DNA from: Alentia gelatinosa
Lineage: Eukaryota > Annelida > Polychaeta > Phyllodocida > Polynoidae
Length of the DNA stretch: 64,000 bases
Assembly: GCA_950022655.1 (NCBI GenBank)
Contig: OX465583.1
Span: 33,011,360 to 33,075,359, forward strand
Reading direction: 5' to 3'
Numbering within the stretch: position 1 is the stretch's first letter; every line of letters starts with the position of its first letter. The notes beneath the pieces are model-generated. The model did not search any database and was not told where the DNA came from. It was given only the letters and a program-made list of their open reading frames with translations. A program made the translations under genes and the position numbers. This document shows, in pieces, positions 21,060 to 31,014 of this stretch.

Positions 21060-22620
21060 AAGAGCTGGTAGTTCAATGTGATGCCAGTGAGAAAGGACTG
21101 GGTGCTGCTCTCATGCAAAACGGCCAACCCTTAGCATATGCTAGCAGGGCCCTAACAGACACGGAGACCTGTTACACCCAGATAAATAAAAGAGATGCTG
21201 GCCAAAGTCTTTGCTATAGAGAAATTTAATCAGTATATGTATGGTCGATCTGTAACTGTTCAATCAGATCACAAGCCACTAGAGGTCATTCTAAAAATTC
21301 TCTAGACAAGGCTCCGGGCGATTGCAAGGAATGATGTTGCGCCTACAGCAGTACAGATGTATCTTGCAGATGCTCTGTCCCGTGCCTTCCTCCCTAACAA
21401 GGGCAAGCCTGTCATAAAGATACTGAAACAAGTAATACTCCAAGGGTGGCCTGATGTCAAATCCAAGATTCCCAAAATTATACAAATATACCATCCCTAA
21501 AGAGGTAAGATGTTGGTTCATGATAGCATAATCTACCGTGTTGATCGGGTAGTCATACCATATGGTCATAGGAAAGTTATGAAAGAGAAGATCCACTCAT
21601 CTCAGTCTACTAGCCCAATATAGACACAGAAATGTGCAAATACATCAGCCAGTGCAACACTTGTAAAACCTTTGAAACAGCAAACCAAAAGGAGAAACTG
21701 ATGTCACATGATGTACCATACAGGCGGTGGGCCAAGATAGGGACTGATGTTTTGATGTTTGATGGAAAAGACTAATTGGTGACAGTGGACTATTTTAGCA
21801 ACTTCTTCGAAGTGGACAGGTTATACAGCACTGAAACTGACACAATAACTCACAAACTGAAGGCTCACTTTACCAGGTATGCTATACCAGACACAGTAGT
21901 CAGTGATGATGGGCCTCAGTTTTCAAGTTTGCAGCATTTGCAAGTAAATGGAAGTTTCAGTATGTTACCAGTAGTCCCGGCACCAGCCAGGCCAACGGTA
22001 AGGCCAAGTCCGCAGTGAAATCTGCGAAAAACCTCAATGAGTCTCATGAAGAAGTCTTAACAAGAAGTTGGTGATACATAACTAGCTTTACTGGACCAGC
22101 GAAACACACCGACACAGGGAATGACATCTAGCCCTGTACAACGACTAAGGAGTAGACACACAAAGACTCTGTTACCCAGTCACCACTCAGCTACTAAGGC
22201 CACAAACTGTCAACAATAAGCAGGCAGATCTGGAGATCAAACAATGCCAGAAAAACCAGGCAAAGTACTTTGATCTACATGCGAAAGACCTACCTCCACT
22301 AGAAGGAGATCCAGTTTGGGTTCAACCATTCCGCCTGAACAAAAAAACCTGGGAGTGTCTTAAGATGGTTGGACAGCCGGCCTTATGAAGTCCAGACACC
22401 TACGGGCACTATCAGCAGATATCACAGACACCTTAAACCTGGAGCGAACCATCCTAATATCACTACCATGCCACTAGCAGAAACAACTGAGACAGGCAGT
22501 GTGGACCCAAGGAACAAAAGAAACTGCACCTGTCCCCACCAGCAAAGTGCCTGTTGTGGTTACACCCACAACACCATTCAGAAGATCTGCTAGGCAGTCA
22601 GCCAAGCCTAGCTACCTGTC
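21060..22620 (+). pseudogene. Degenerate Ty3/gypsy pol (RNase H and integrase)
   Basis: Fragments in several frames keep recognisable order. The RNase H segment has VQCDASEKGLGAAL, YASRAL and SDHKPLEV (21066-21290). The integrase core has VDYFSNFFEVDRL followed by VVSDDGPQF (21776-21930), and a C-terminal tail follows. Stops and frameshifts break it throughout (stop near 21775; frame changes at about 21195 and 21930). LTRs were not found, so it is an old relic. Confidence 0.8.
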
Positions 22621-22915
22621 AGACTATGTGACAGAATAGAAACACTGCAAAGACAATCATATCATATCTTAGCTTTAGATAAGTCATAAACTAATAGAAT
22701 ATTCTAAAATATTTAGGACTAAAGACTTAAATTCAGAGACCATCATAAATCAAAATTCATTTCTCATATCATCTACTAGTAGAGTTAAACTTTTGTAAAA
22801 AAAACTCTTGATAGCTATATAGATACATGGACAGAAAGTATAAGGACGAGCGGTTTCAAGTACTTCTAATATATGAAACAAGGCGTAAACAGACAAGTAT
22901 CTTAATATTTATTAG

Positions 22916-22920
22916 GTATC
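22916..22920 (+). repeat. Target-site duplication GTATC (left)
   Basis: GTATC immediately precedes the 5' LTR and recurs immediately after the 3' LTR at 27674-27678. Confidence 0.9.
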
Positions 22921-23072
22921 TGTTGTATTCCTACTGTACACTAGGCGGCGCCACCGTTACCGCACTACGTGAGAGACGTTTATGAGCGATAATACACTTC
23001 TTCTATGAAAGCAATGCTACTGAGTTCAGTCTTATGTCCATAGCCTAAATCACACCATTTAAAGATATTACA
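22921..23072 (+). repeat. 5' LTR (152 bp)
   Basis: Begins TGTTGTATTCC and ends GATATTACA. It matches 27522-27673 except at the fourth base and one T/C difference (TTCAGT versus TCCAGT). Confidence 0.95.
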
Positions 23073-23348
23073 TTGGCGACTGAGGCTGTTAATCTATGCA
23101 GGTATACTTTCCTGACTTCAAGGAACCCATTGGTGGTGAGTGGAACTGGCTGGACATAAAATTTGGCAGATTTTGATGACTTTGATGTGGGTGTGTATTG
23201 GCACTGTACTGAGTCACAGTGAATGTAACTATAGTGTGTGCACTTTTGAAGACACTAGGCCCACAGCATTATTCTGTACTACTGATGAACTTTTGTACTG
23301 TGAACAACCTGTTTTAAAAGCACTGCACTGTACTAAATTTTGATCAAA

Positions 23349-23615
23349 ATGGCTACACCATGTAATATTGGGCCTTATATCAAAGAAAGGGAGACTTTCA
23401 AGGCATATTGTGAAAGGTTGGAGGCATATTTTGATGGAGAGGATTTAGTTACTGTAGAACTTGTCGGTGATGATGCAGTGAAAGTAGCACAGGAAGCGAA
23501 AAATGCAATTATCACTAGAAAAAGAAGGGGCATTTTTCTGTCACAAATTGGAGCGGAATGTTATACAACGCTTGCTAACCTTATTTCTCCCAAAGTCCCA
23601 CGTGAAACTAAATAA
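23349..23615 (+). pseudogene. Gag, N-terminal part, ended by an in-frame stop
   Basis: The first ATG after the leader (23349) opens a gag-like frame with the TFKAYCERLEAYF segment typical of short invertebrate Ty3/gypsy Gag. It stops at TAA 23613-23615. The next open frame is in the same phase and continues the Gag capsid, so the stop is most likely a point nonsense mutation in this copy. The nonsense codon would block production of the downstream polyprotein from this start. Confidence 0.8.
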
Positions 23616-23624
23616 GAGGATTTA

Positions 23625-26600
23625 GTGAAGAAGTTAGAGGAACATTTCAACCCAACACCTCTTGAAAGAGCTGAGTCATTTTATTTTGGTACTAGGAACA
23701 GAAAGGAGGGTGAGTCAGTGAATGACTATATTTTGGCTCTCAATGAATTGGCAATTCACTGTAATTTTGGTGATAATCTCAACCGTTCTTTACGAGACCG
23801 TTTTGTCTGCGGACTAAATATACAACCTATCCAAGATAAACTGTTGAACACAGAAGGCCTAGACTTTAAGAAAGCTTGTACTATTGCCCAGCAAATGGAG
23901 CAATCTCATAAAAAATCCAAGGATTTTAAGTCTAGCTTATCTGCTAGTGCTGCTAGTTCTGATGTAAATAAGGTTTACAAATCTAAGCAGTTTAGCAAGA
24001 GTACCAAGAAAGTAAAATGTTTTAGGTGTTTTGGCAATCATAGTCCAGATGACTGTAAGTTCAAAGATGCGACATGTTACAAATGCCAACATAAGGGATA
24101 TTTGGCTAATTCATGCAAGTCCAAATCCTCTAAGAAAGGGAGTAAGGGAAAAGTTCATTCTATGGACAAGCAACCAGGTTCTAGTGATGATAGTGAGGAT
24201 GACCTGGGCATTCACAACTTGTTTTCCACTAACTCTGATAACTCTAAGAAAAAGTACACAGTTGATGTTGTAGTTAACAACCGAGTTATTCAAATGCAAG
24301 TGGATACCGCTGCAGATTACACAGTTATGGGTTGCGACAAATTTCGGAAATTCTTTCGCGGTAAGAAACTAAAAAAATCTGATGTTAAGCTACGTGTGTA
24401 TTCTGGTGCTCACATACATGTCTGTGGGGAATTGCTATGTGATGTGGAATATAAGGGTCAAAAGAAGGAACTACCGATCCTAGTTGTGAACTGTGTGAAT
24501 CGACCAATTCTGTTTGGCCGTAACTGGATCGAAGCAATCAAATTGGATTGGAATGACATTTTTGGAATCGAGAGTAAGGAAAAGACACTCAACGATATTC
24601 TCGGTGAACACGAGGATATTTTCCATGATAGCTACGAGGGCATTTCAGGATTCAAGGCGCATATCAAGGTCAAAGACAATGTCACACCTCATTTTGCCAA
24701 AGCAAGACCAGTGCCTTACTCCTTATATGATCAGGTCAATGCAGAACTTGATAAACTTGAAAAGAACATGGTTATAACACCCATGAACCCTGAGGACACT
24801 GAATGGGCCTCGCCCATTGTTATTGTACCTAAAACCGATGGTAGTGTCAGAATATGTGGCGACTATAAGGTACATGTGAATGAATGTATTGAAGATGAAA
24901 AATATGCTTTACCTACTGTTCAAGATCTAATGTCTTCTCTTACAGGTGGTGAAATCTTTACTAAACTTGACTTGTCGCATGCATATGCTCAACTTGATCT
25001 AGATGATGAGAGTAGAAAATTGATGTCTATTAATACTCATCGGGGTGTCTATGGTTATACTAAGTTAGCATATGGTGCTAAGCCTGCTTCTAAGACTTTT
25101 CAATCCACCATGGACAGGATCTTACATGGTATTGATGGTGTTATTTGTTTTCAGGATGATATATTGATCCGTGAAAAAGATGAAAAAGAGCATCTTGAAC
25201 TTGTAGAGAAAGTTCTGAATAGACTAGCCAAGTACAATGTAAAACTCAAAAGAGAAAAATGTGAGTTCTTGAAAGAAAGTGTTGATTACTTGGGTTATCG
25301 TATTGATGGTAATGGTGTACATCTATTACAGGACAAGGTCACAGCTATCAAAGAAGCTCCCGCTCCAACAAATATAAGTGAATTAAAATCGTTCTTGGGT
25401 ATGGTACAGTATTATTCTAAGTTCATTCCACAGATGTCTACTATTGTTGCACCATTGAACAGATTACTTCGTAATGAAGTCAAATGGAGCTGGGGTAAGT
25501 CTGAGCAAGAATCGTTTGATTTTTTTAAATCGAAATTGAGTAGCGATGCATTACTTGCACATTATGATGTGAAGAAACCGCTCAAATTGGCTTGCGATGC
25601 ATCTAGTTATGGTGTTGGTGCAGTGATAAGTCATATTTATGAAGATGGTACTGAGCGACCTATTGCATACACATCTCGTACTCTAACTTCATCCGAACGT
25701 AATTATGCTCAAATAGAGAAGGAAACCTTATCTATTATATTTGGTGTTAAGAAATTTCACCAATATCTGTATGGTAGAAAATTCACTCTGGAAACTGACC
25801 ATAAGCCACTTTTGACAATTTTAGGTCCCAAAAATGCTATACCAACTTTAGCAGCTGCCCGTACGCAGCGTTGGGCGATAGTTTTGTCTGCATATGATTA
25901 TGATATCAAATATCGTAGATCAAGTGACCATTCTAATGCAGATTGTTTGTCAAGGTTACCACATGAAAATTCGAAGGTGGGTAGAGAAAGTAAGATATAC
26001 AGTATCAATTTTGTCGATACTCTTCCTGTAAAGGCTGATATTATAGCGAAAGAAACCAAAACCGATTCAATACTGAAGATTGTTTATGATTATGCTGCAA
26101 ATGGTTGGCCTGAAAATATCAATCGAGAAGAGTTGAAACCGTACTTTATACGAAGATCCGAAATATCCATTGAAAACGGATGTCTATTGTGGGGAATTCG
26201 TGTAATAATTCCAACTAGTTTGTGTACAGGTATAATGGATGAAATGCATACAGAGCATCCTGGTATTTGTGCTATGAAGCGTATAGCGAGGTCACATGTT
26301 TGGTGGACTGGTATTGATAAGGATCTAGAAAATGCTGTGTACCGCTGTAGTATTTGTCAGGATAGCCGTGCTCTTCCTGCAACCTCTCCATTGTATTCAT
26401 GGAAATGGCCGAGGCGTCCATTTCAAAGAATTCATATTGACTTTTTTGAGAAGGAAAATATGTATTTTCTTGTTATGATTGATGCACATTCCAAGTGGAT
26501 TGAAGTTGTTCCTATGCGAAGCACAACTGCTGAAAGAACTATTGACGAATCAAGATTGATATTTGCTAGACATGGTTTACCCGAAGAATTAGTGTCGGAC

Positions 26601-27431
26601 AACGGTCCTCAATTTGTCTCATCAATGTTTTCTACATTTTGTGATAAAAATTGTATAAAGCATACTCTCTCTCCACCATATCATGCAGCGACGAACGGAG
26701 CTGCAGAGAGATCTGTAAGACTGATAAAAGAGATGTTGAACAAACATATTCTTGAGAATCAAAAGTTGTCATTAAAACATCGACTAGCGAATATTCTGTT
26801 CAAATATCATACGACACCTCATACTACTACTGATAAGACTCCGTCTGAATTGTTGTATAAGCGTCAGTTACGAACAAGGTTAAGTTTAGTGAAACCGAAT
26901 CTAGCTGAACATGTTGAAAAGAAACAAGAGCAACAGAAGTTATATCATGGTAGAATCAGAGAAAGGCATTTCGATGTAGGATATAAAGTTTGTATCAAAT
27001 ACAATACAAAAGGTCTCAAGAAAGGTTCAGATCGTTGGGTTAGAGGTAAGATTGTGAAAGTATGTGGTCCGCGTAATTATGTTGTACAAATCGGACAGGC
27101 TACTCGTTTTGTGCATATTGATCATATATTGGCTGATCATGTTCAAGATAATATTCCAGAATATGATCCATCTGAGTTTGTATCTACTAGTATAGATGTA
27201 ACAACTACTGATACACTGCCTGTTATGGACAATGATAAAGGTATAATTGAACCACCTGAGCCTGTTGAAGATGTATCTGAGTCACCCAATGTCCGTCTAC
27301 AAACTCCCATTCATGCAGAAACTCCAATACCGAGGTCTCCACGTCCTCATATTGAATCACCTGGAATGGCAACTCCACCTCCACGTAGAAGTTCAAGGGT
27401 TAAGAAACCAATTGTCAAAATGGATTTGTAA
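23625..27431 (+). CDS. Gag-Pol polyprotein (capsid, protease, RT, RNase H, integrase)
   Basis: A 1268-codon frame continuous in phase with the upstream gag. Domains in order: rest of capsid; two zinc knuckles (CFRCFGNHSPDDC, and CYKCQHKGYLANSC in which the usual His is Tyr, codon 24099-24101); protease with VDTAADYTVMG; reverse transcriptase with LDLSHAYAQL and FQDDIL (usually FLDDIL); RNase H with CDASSYGVGAV and ETDHKPL; an HHCC zinc finger; integrase core with VMIDAHSKW, VSDNGPQF and a GAAERSVR block supplying the Asp-Asp-Glu triad; and a basic Pro-rich tail. All catalytic acids are present. The substituted zinc-knuckle His, the Leu-to-Gln next to the RT DD pair and the upstream stop suggest a defective but recent copy. 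Confidence 0.93.
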   Translation: MKKLEEHFNPTPLERAESFYFGTRNRKEGESVNDYILALNELAIHCNFGDNLNRSLRDRFVCGLNIQPIQDKLLNTEGLDFKKACTIAQQMEQSHKKSKDFKSSLSASAASSDVNKVYKSKQFSKSTKKVKCFRCFGNHSPDDCKFKDATCYKCQHKGYLANSCKSKSSKKGSKGKVHSMDKQPGSSDDSEDDLGIHNLFSTNSDNSKKKYTVDVVVNNRVIQMQVDTAADYTVMGCDKFRKFFRGKKLKKSDVKLRVYSGAHIHVCGELLCDVEYKGQKKELPILVVNCVNRPILFGRNWIEAIKLDWNDIFGIESKEKTLNDILGEHEDIFHDSYEGISGFKAHIKVKDNVTPHFAKARPVPYSLYDQVNAELDKLEKNMVITPMNPEDTEWASPIVIVPKTDGSVRICGDYKVHVNECIEDEKYALPTVQDLMSSLTGGEIFTKLDLSHAYAQLDLDDESRKLMSINTHRGVYGYTKLAYGAKPASKTFQSTMDRILHGIDGVICFQDDILIREKDEKEHLELVEKVLNRLAKYNVKLKREKCEFLKESVDYLGYRIDGNGVHLLQDKVTAIKEAPAPTNISELKSFLGMVQYYSKFIPQMSTIVAPLNRLLRNEVKWSWGKSEQESFDFFKSKLSSDALLAHYDVKKPLKLACDASSYGVGAVISHIYEDGTERPIAYTSRTLTSSERNYAQIEKETLSIIFGVKKFHQYLYGRKFTLETDHKPLLTILGPKNAIPTLAAARTQRWAIVLSAYDYDIKYRRSSDHSNADCLSRLPHENSKVGRESKIYSINFVDTLPVKADIIAKETKTDSILKIVYDYAANGWPENINREELKPYFIRRSEISIENGCLLWGIRVIIPTSLCTGIMDEMHTEHPGICAMKRIARSHVWWTGIDKDLENAVYRCSICQDSRALPATSPLYSWKWPRRPFQRIHIDFFEKENMYFLVMIDAHSKWIEVVPMRSTTAERTIDESRLIFARHGLPEELVSDNGPQFVSSMFSTFCDKNCIKHTLSPPYHAATNGAAERSVRLIKEMLNKHILENQKLSLKHRLANILFKYHTTPHTTTDKTPSELLYKRQLRTRLSLVKPNLAEHVEKKQEQQKLYHGRIRERHFDVGYKVCIKYNTKGLKKGSDRWVRGKIVKVCGPRNYVVQIGQATRFVHIDHILADHVQDNIPEYDPSEFVSTSIDVTTTDTLPVMDNDKGIIEPPEPVEDVSESPNVRLQTPIHAETPIPRSPRPHIESPGMATPPPRRSSRVKKPIVKMDL

Positions 27432-27510
27432 ATTGGTAAATGTCATACACATTTATTTGTGTATTTGTGTATTTGTGTTACATTATTGTATTATGTACTT
27501 GGTAGCTTAA

Positions 27511-27520
27511 GGGGGGAGGA
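27511..27520 (+). other. Polypurine tract
   Basis: GGGGGGAGGA directly before the 3' LTR, the expected primer site for plus-strand DNA synthesis. Confidence 0.8.
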
Positions 27521-27521
27521 A

Positions 27522-27673
27522 TGTAGTATTCCTACTGTACACTAGGCGGCGCCACCGTTACCGCACTACGTGAGAGACGTTTATGAGCGATAATACACTT
27601 CTTCTATGAAAGCAATGCTACTGAGTCCAGTCTTATGTCCATAGCCTAAATCACACCATTTAAAGATATTACA
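27522..27673 (+). repeat. 3' LTR (152 bp)
   Basis: Near-identical partner of 22921-23072, followed directly by the target duplication GTATC (27674-27678). Confidence 0.95.
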
Positions 27674-27739
27674 GTATCCAGTAATAAAAAAACTGTAAAC
27701 CTGTGTTCATAATCTTCTGATTTGTCACCAGTATTCCCT

Positions 27740-28040
27740 GATGTTTAAAACCTGGGGGCTGTTTCACTAGTAGGGGGGTCAAAGCGCGAGGTAGGACTGC
27801 AACAGTGACACCAACAGTGTCAAGCCCAAATTCACGTTTCATCAGTGGTCTCACTGTTGAGGTGAGACCAACTCTCACTGGTGGCACAGGTCTCGCTATG
27901 CACACACGTTTGACGTTTGAATTTATTCGTCGACAGCCGGGATAACGTGGCATTTAACCCCTTTCCATAGTAATTAAGCAATGAAACTTTATCAGGAATT
28001 AGGTATACATATAACCTATAATCGTACCAAATATGAAGAA
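27740..28040 (+). repeat. Left arm of an imperfect inverted repeat (partner 32412-32752)
   Basis: It matches the reverse complement of 32412-32752 over about 300 bp with scattered substitutions and indels. Shared blocks include ATGTTTAAAA, GGGGxCTGTTTCACTAGT, GTTTCATCAGTG, CCAACTCTCACTG, AAGCAATGAAA and TAACCTATAATCGTACCAAA. It may be one of two inverted copies of a repeat or a long terminal inverted repeat. Confidence 0.75.
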
Positions 28041-28085
28041 GATCAGATGAAGCAATCTGCCGATATCGGCATTTGAATTTCGTCA

Positions 28086-28521
28086 TTGCAAACGTCTGCT
28101 CTGTTGGTCGCTGTTCTTTTTCACTCCCTCTGTAGTGTGGCGGGGTTTCGGCTGTTCTTCAAACGCCGATTACTTCGGAACTTTGTCTATCCCAAAGACA
28201 GACCTGTGGACGAATGTCAGTGTCTACTAGACACTGCTGTGAAGCTGACAAATACAAGAATTGTACACTACAATGCGGAAGCGGGCTACGAGTGTATTAG
28301 ACTTGATGTTTCACACTAATCGCAAAACCAAATCGAAGTTGGGCAAGAAAAGTGAAATAGCTAGATATGTCAGCAACTATTTGCGGCTTCATGATGGGTG
28401 TCACCCTTATCAGGATGAAATCCCGAACATTGCAAGATACTTTGCGGACTGGCTGATAATGTTACCATTTATAGAAACAATATTAGACACATTTGAGAAA
28501 TTGCTATACTACGCCATGTAA
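28086..28521 (+). other. Orphan open stretches next to the left arm
   Basis: Two overlapping frames (28086-28319 and 28261-28521) are open. The first looks like a signal peptide followed by a Cys-containing mature segment, but it starts at TTG, not ATG. The second has a hydrophobic region and one Cys. No family was recognised and splice signals are not convincing. They could be remnants of a gene or of the internal part of the inverted-repeat element. Confidence 0.2.
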
Positions 28522-29160
28522 TCTGCTAAATATGGTCACCACTCCCGTAAGAGGTTAAAATGGTCCGTGAAAAATTTGGATTGTCTTGTGCTGGAAATAT
28601 ATGTTACTGACTATTATACTATTATAAATTATATGTATACTCATACGCGATGTCAAACGACATCATGTACCTGGGTAATTGTGAACACTATGTTGAACAA
28701 TATCTTGAAATCTTACGCGATGTCAACAGACCTTGCGGAATACCTATCTGTATTGGCATATAATACATATATGTATGTAACTATTGTAAAGAAACTCGGC
28801 TCTAAGTGTTCTTAGAGGGGATAGGACTCTAATGAATTCAAACTGGATATGTAGATCAGCCAGTGCGATGTCAAAAGACCTCACAGTGACTGGTACGTTG
28901 AAAACTATTATAATGTTACATAATCAGACAACTTATTTCTGATATCTGCTCCTCCCTTGCGGATACAATACTCGAAAAGATAACTTTAATCTAATTTAAT
29001 TTCCCTTTCCATATCCATGTCTGACACATAGTTATCAGTCCAAGTTAACCCTTGGCCAATTGTGTGCCTTCATCCTGCTTCGCAGAAGGAGCCTTGCAGG
29101 GTTTATTGTATTATATTGTGTAAAGTTTGTTACTCCATTTCATCATTTATTATCGATCTA
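28522..29160. other. Interval before the LINE, with GCGATGTCAA repeats
   Basis: GCGATGTCAA followed by A/C-rich sequence and GACxT occurs three times (about 28647, 28717 and 28866). The end of this interval probably includes the 5' untranslated region of the next LINE. No gene is seen. Confidence 0.35.
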
Positions 29161-29167
29161 AGGAACA

Positions 29168-31012
29168 ATGCTATTGACAGGTGATGAATTTCGCAGTCAA
29201 AAAGGTTTCAAAATAACGCATCATAACTGCAGGAGCTTGATTAAGAACAAGGATGAACTATTTGAACTTCTGGCTGGTGTGGATATAGCAACGCTTAGCG
29301 AAACCTGGCTAACTGACCTGTCTCCTAGCAATCTGGTACAATGGGATGACATGAAATTATATAGGCTGGACCGTCAACATAAAAAAGGGGGCGGGGTGGC
29401 CTGTTTCTTAAAGCCAGCGTTAGCGTCTTGTGCTACGGTTATGGACGAATTCAGTGTAACTAATAAGGACATTGAGTGCCTTACTATTAAAATATCACTG
29501 CCTTGCTATAAGCAACAAATAGTTAGCACAATCTACATTCCTCCCAAAGGTTCAACAATGGCGGCCTTAGATTTTATTGCTAAATTCGGTAATATTCCAG
29601 ATATCCAAAATAGTATTATTTGGCTGTTAGATGATTTCAATGTCAACTACTTCATGCCTGATAAGCTACATGCAGAAAGGCTTGAGGAGATCACGAGAGA
29701 CCTTAATTGTAAGAGAATTGTAAACACTACTACTCGCCCAAACGCCAACGGAGGAACGTGCATTGATAACATTTTCACTAATGCTATCAATGTCACCCAA
29801 GGGGGCACCCTCAGTTTATTGATCAGTGATCACTATCCGGTCTTTGCGGTATCTAAGAAGCTAAAAAAGAATTTGTATGACCCCAGACAGGTATATGTAG
29901 GTAGAGACTATAAAAATCACAGAGAGGAATCACTCCATGAATGGTTAGTAATGGCTGACTGGAATCTGTTTTTGGGTCTTACAACAGCAGATGCAATGTG
30001 GACCTTCATTGAAAGGGAAATCACTGACTATCTAGATCATCTGTGCCCTGTTAGAGAATGGCAGATTAAGAAAGAGCGTGCAACTTGGATGACGGATGAA
30101 ATAATGGGGCGGATAGTTGAACGAGAGGGGTATGTTAAATCATTTAATACTACCAATAATATTGAATACTTAACTAGAGCAAAAACACTCAGAAACACAA
30201 TAAACAGGATGGTAAGAAAAGCGAAAGGTGACCTAGTGAAGGGATTGCTAACTGAAAACGAGCGAGACCCAAAAAAATTCTGGCAAATAATGAAATCTGT
30301 AATTGCCCCAAAAACTCCAGACATACCTCCCACCTCTCTAGATAAGAATGGAAATATAATCGAATCCAAAAACTCTCCCCAGTATGTAAACACCTATTTT
30401 GCGAACATAGGTGCCGATTTAGCTAAAATCATACAGCCAGATGTAAATGTAACATACTTATCTGAAAATGAGTTAAAGGATTATGAGGGAGAATACCTAC
30501 CAATAGAGGTCAAAACCTCAACAGTCCTAGGCCTGGTAAAAGAGATAAATGTCAACAAACCGTCGGGGATCTTGAATATGCGTACCTTGGTGCAAAAGGA
30601 AGCTTTGTTAATGTTAATACCACAATTGGTGTATTTGTTACAGACCTCGTTTGATACGGGTAAATGTCCCGACATATGGCGAAGTGCCTATGTCACTCCT
30701 ATACCTAAAAATGGAAAGTTAACGGAAGTATCAAACTGGAGACCAATCTCTATTCTCCCGATCGAATCAAAATTAGCAGAGCGCCTAATGCATGGTCACT
30801 TATCTAAAATCCTAGATACTAAGCTATCGATAAACACGCTACAGTATGGTTACCAAACTGGCAGGGGCACATTGGATGCGATAATGAGCTTTGTACAAGA
30901 CTTGTTTCAGGCTAGGGACGATTCGTTGCTGACTGCGGCAGTCTTTGTCGATTTCCGCAAGGCCTTCGACAGTGTGCACCATGGGATACTATTAAAAAAC
31001 TCTTCACTTTAG
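29168..31012 (+). CDS. LINE ORF2: endonuclease and N-terminal RT (frameshifted)
   Basis: 614 codons from an ATG. The EEP endonuclease has HNCRSLIKNKDEL, SETWL, DDFNVNY (the usual GDFN reads DDFN) and SDHYPVFA. A basic linker and an NTYFANIGADL block lead to the RT fingers, then NWRPISILP and VDFRKAFDSVHHGIL. The frame then hits a stop at 31010-31012 because one A is missing from the A-run at about 30994-31000; the protein continues in the next frame. It would nick target DNA and prime reverse transcription. The frameshift splits the RT between the first and second catalytic Asp regions, so this copy is probably inactive unless slippage on the A-run restores the frame. Confidence 0.87.
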   Translation: MLLTGDEFRSQKGFKITHHNCRSLIKNKDELFELLAGVDIATLSETWLTDLSPSNLVQWDDMKLYRLDRQHKKGGGVACFLKPALASCATVMDEFSVTNKDIECLTIKISLPCYKQQIVSTIYIPPKGSTMAALDFIAKFGNIPDIQNSIIWLLDDFNVNYFMPDKLHAERLEEITRDLNCKRIVNTTTRPNANGGTCIDNIFTNAINVTQGGTLSLLISDHYPVFAVSKKLKKNLYDPRQVYVGRDYKNHREESLHEWLVMADWNLFLGLTTADAMWTFIEREITDYLDHLCPVREWQIKKERATWMTDEIMGRIVEREGYVKSFNTTNNIEYLTRAKTLRNTINRMVRKAKGDLVKGLLTENERDPKKFWQIMKSVIAPKTPDIPPTSLDKNGNIIESKNSPQYVNTYFANIGADLAKIIQPDVNVTYLSENELKDYEGEYLPIEVKTSTVLGLVKEINVNKPSGILNMRTLVQKEALLMLIPQLVYLLQTSFDTGKCPDIWRSAYVTPIPKNGKLTEVSNWRPISILPIESKLAERLMHGHLSKILDTKLSINTLQYGYQTGRGTLDAIMSFVQDLFQARDDSLLTAAVFVDFRKAFDSVHHGILLKNSSL

Positions 31013-31014
31013 GC

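Larger units (their letters stand above)
22921..27673 (+). mobile_element. Ty3/gypsy LTR retrotransposon, recent insertion
   Basis: Complete 4753-bp element. The LTRs are 152 bp (22921-23072 and 27522-27673), start TGT and end ACA, and differ at about 2 positions, so the insertion is fairly young. A 5-bp duplication (GTATC) flanks it. A probable primer-binding site (TTGGCGACTGAGG, from 23073) follows the 5' LTR, and a purine-rich GGGGGGAGGA polypurine tract (27511-27520) precedes the 3' LTR. Gag and pol read in one frame, broken by one stop codon. Integrase follows RNase H in pol, the Ty3/gypsy order. Confidence 0.95.

Noticed and set aside
23140..23343. 67-codon frame between the 5' LTR and gag
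   Set aside because: Short leader frame without gag or known leader-protein similarity; probably chance.
28261..28815. Further short frames right of the inverted-repeat arm
   Set aside because: AT-rich, no domain, no reliable splice sites; only the first is mentioned, at low confidence.
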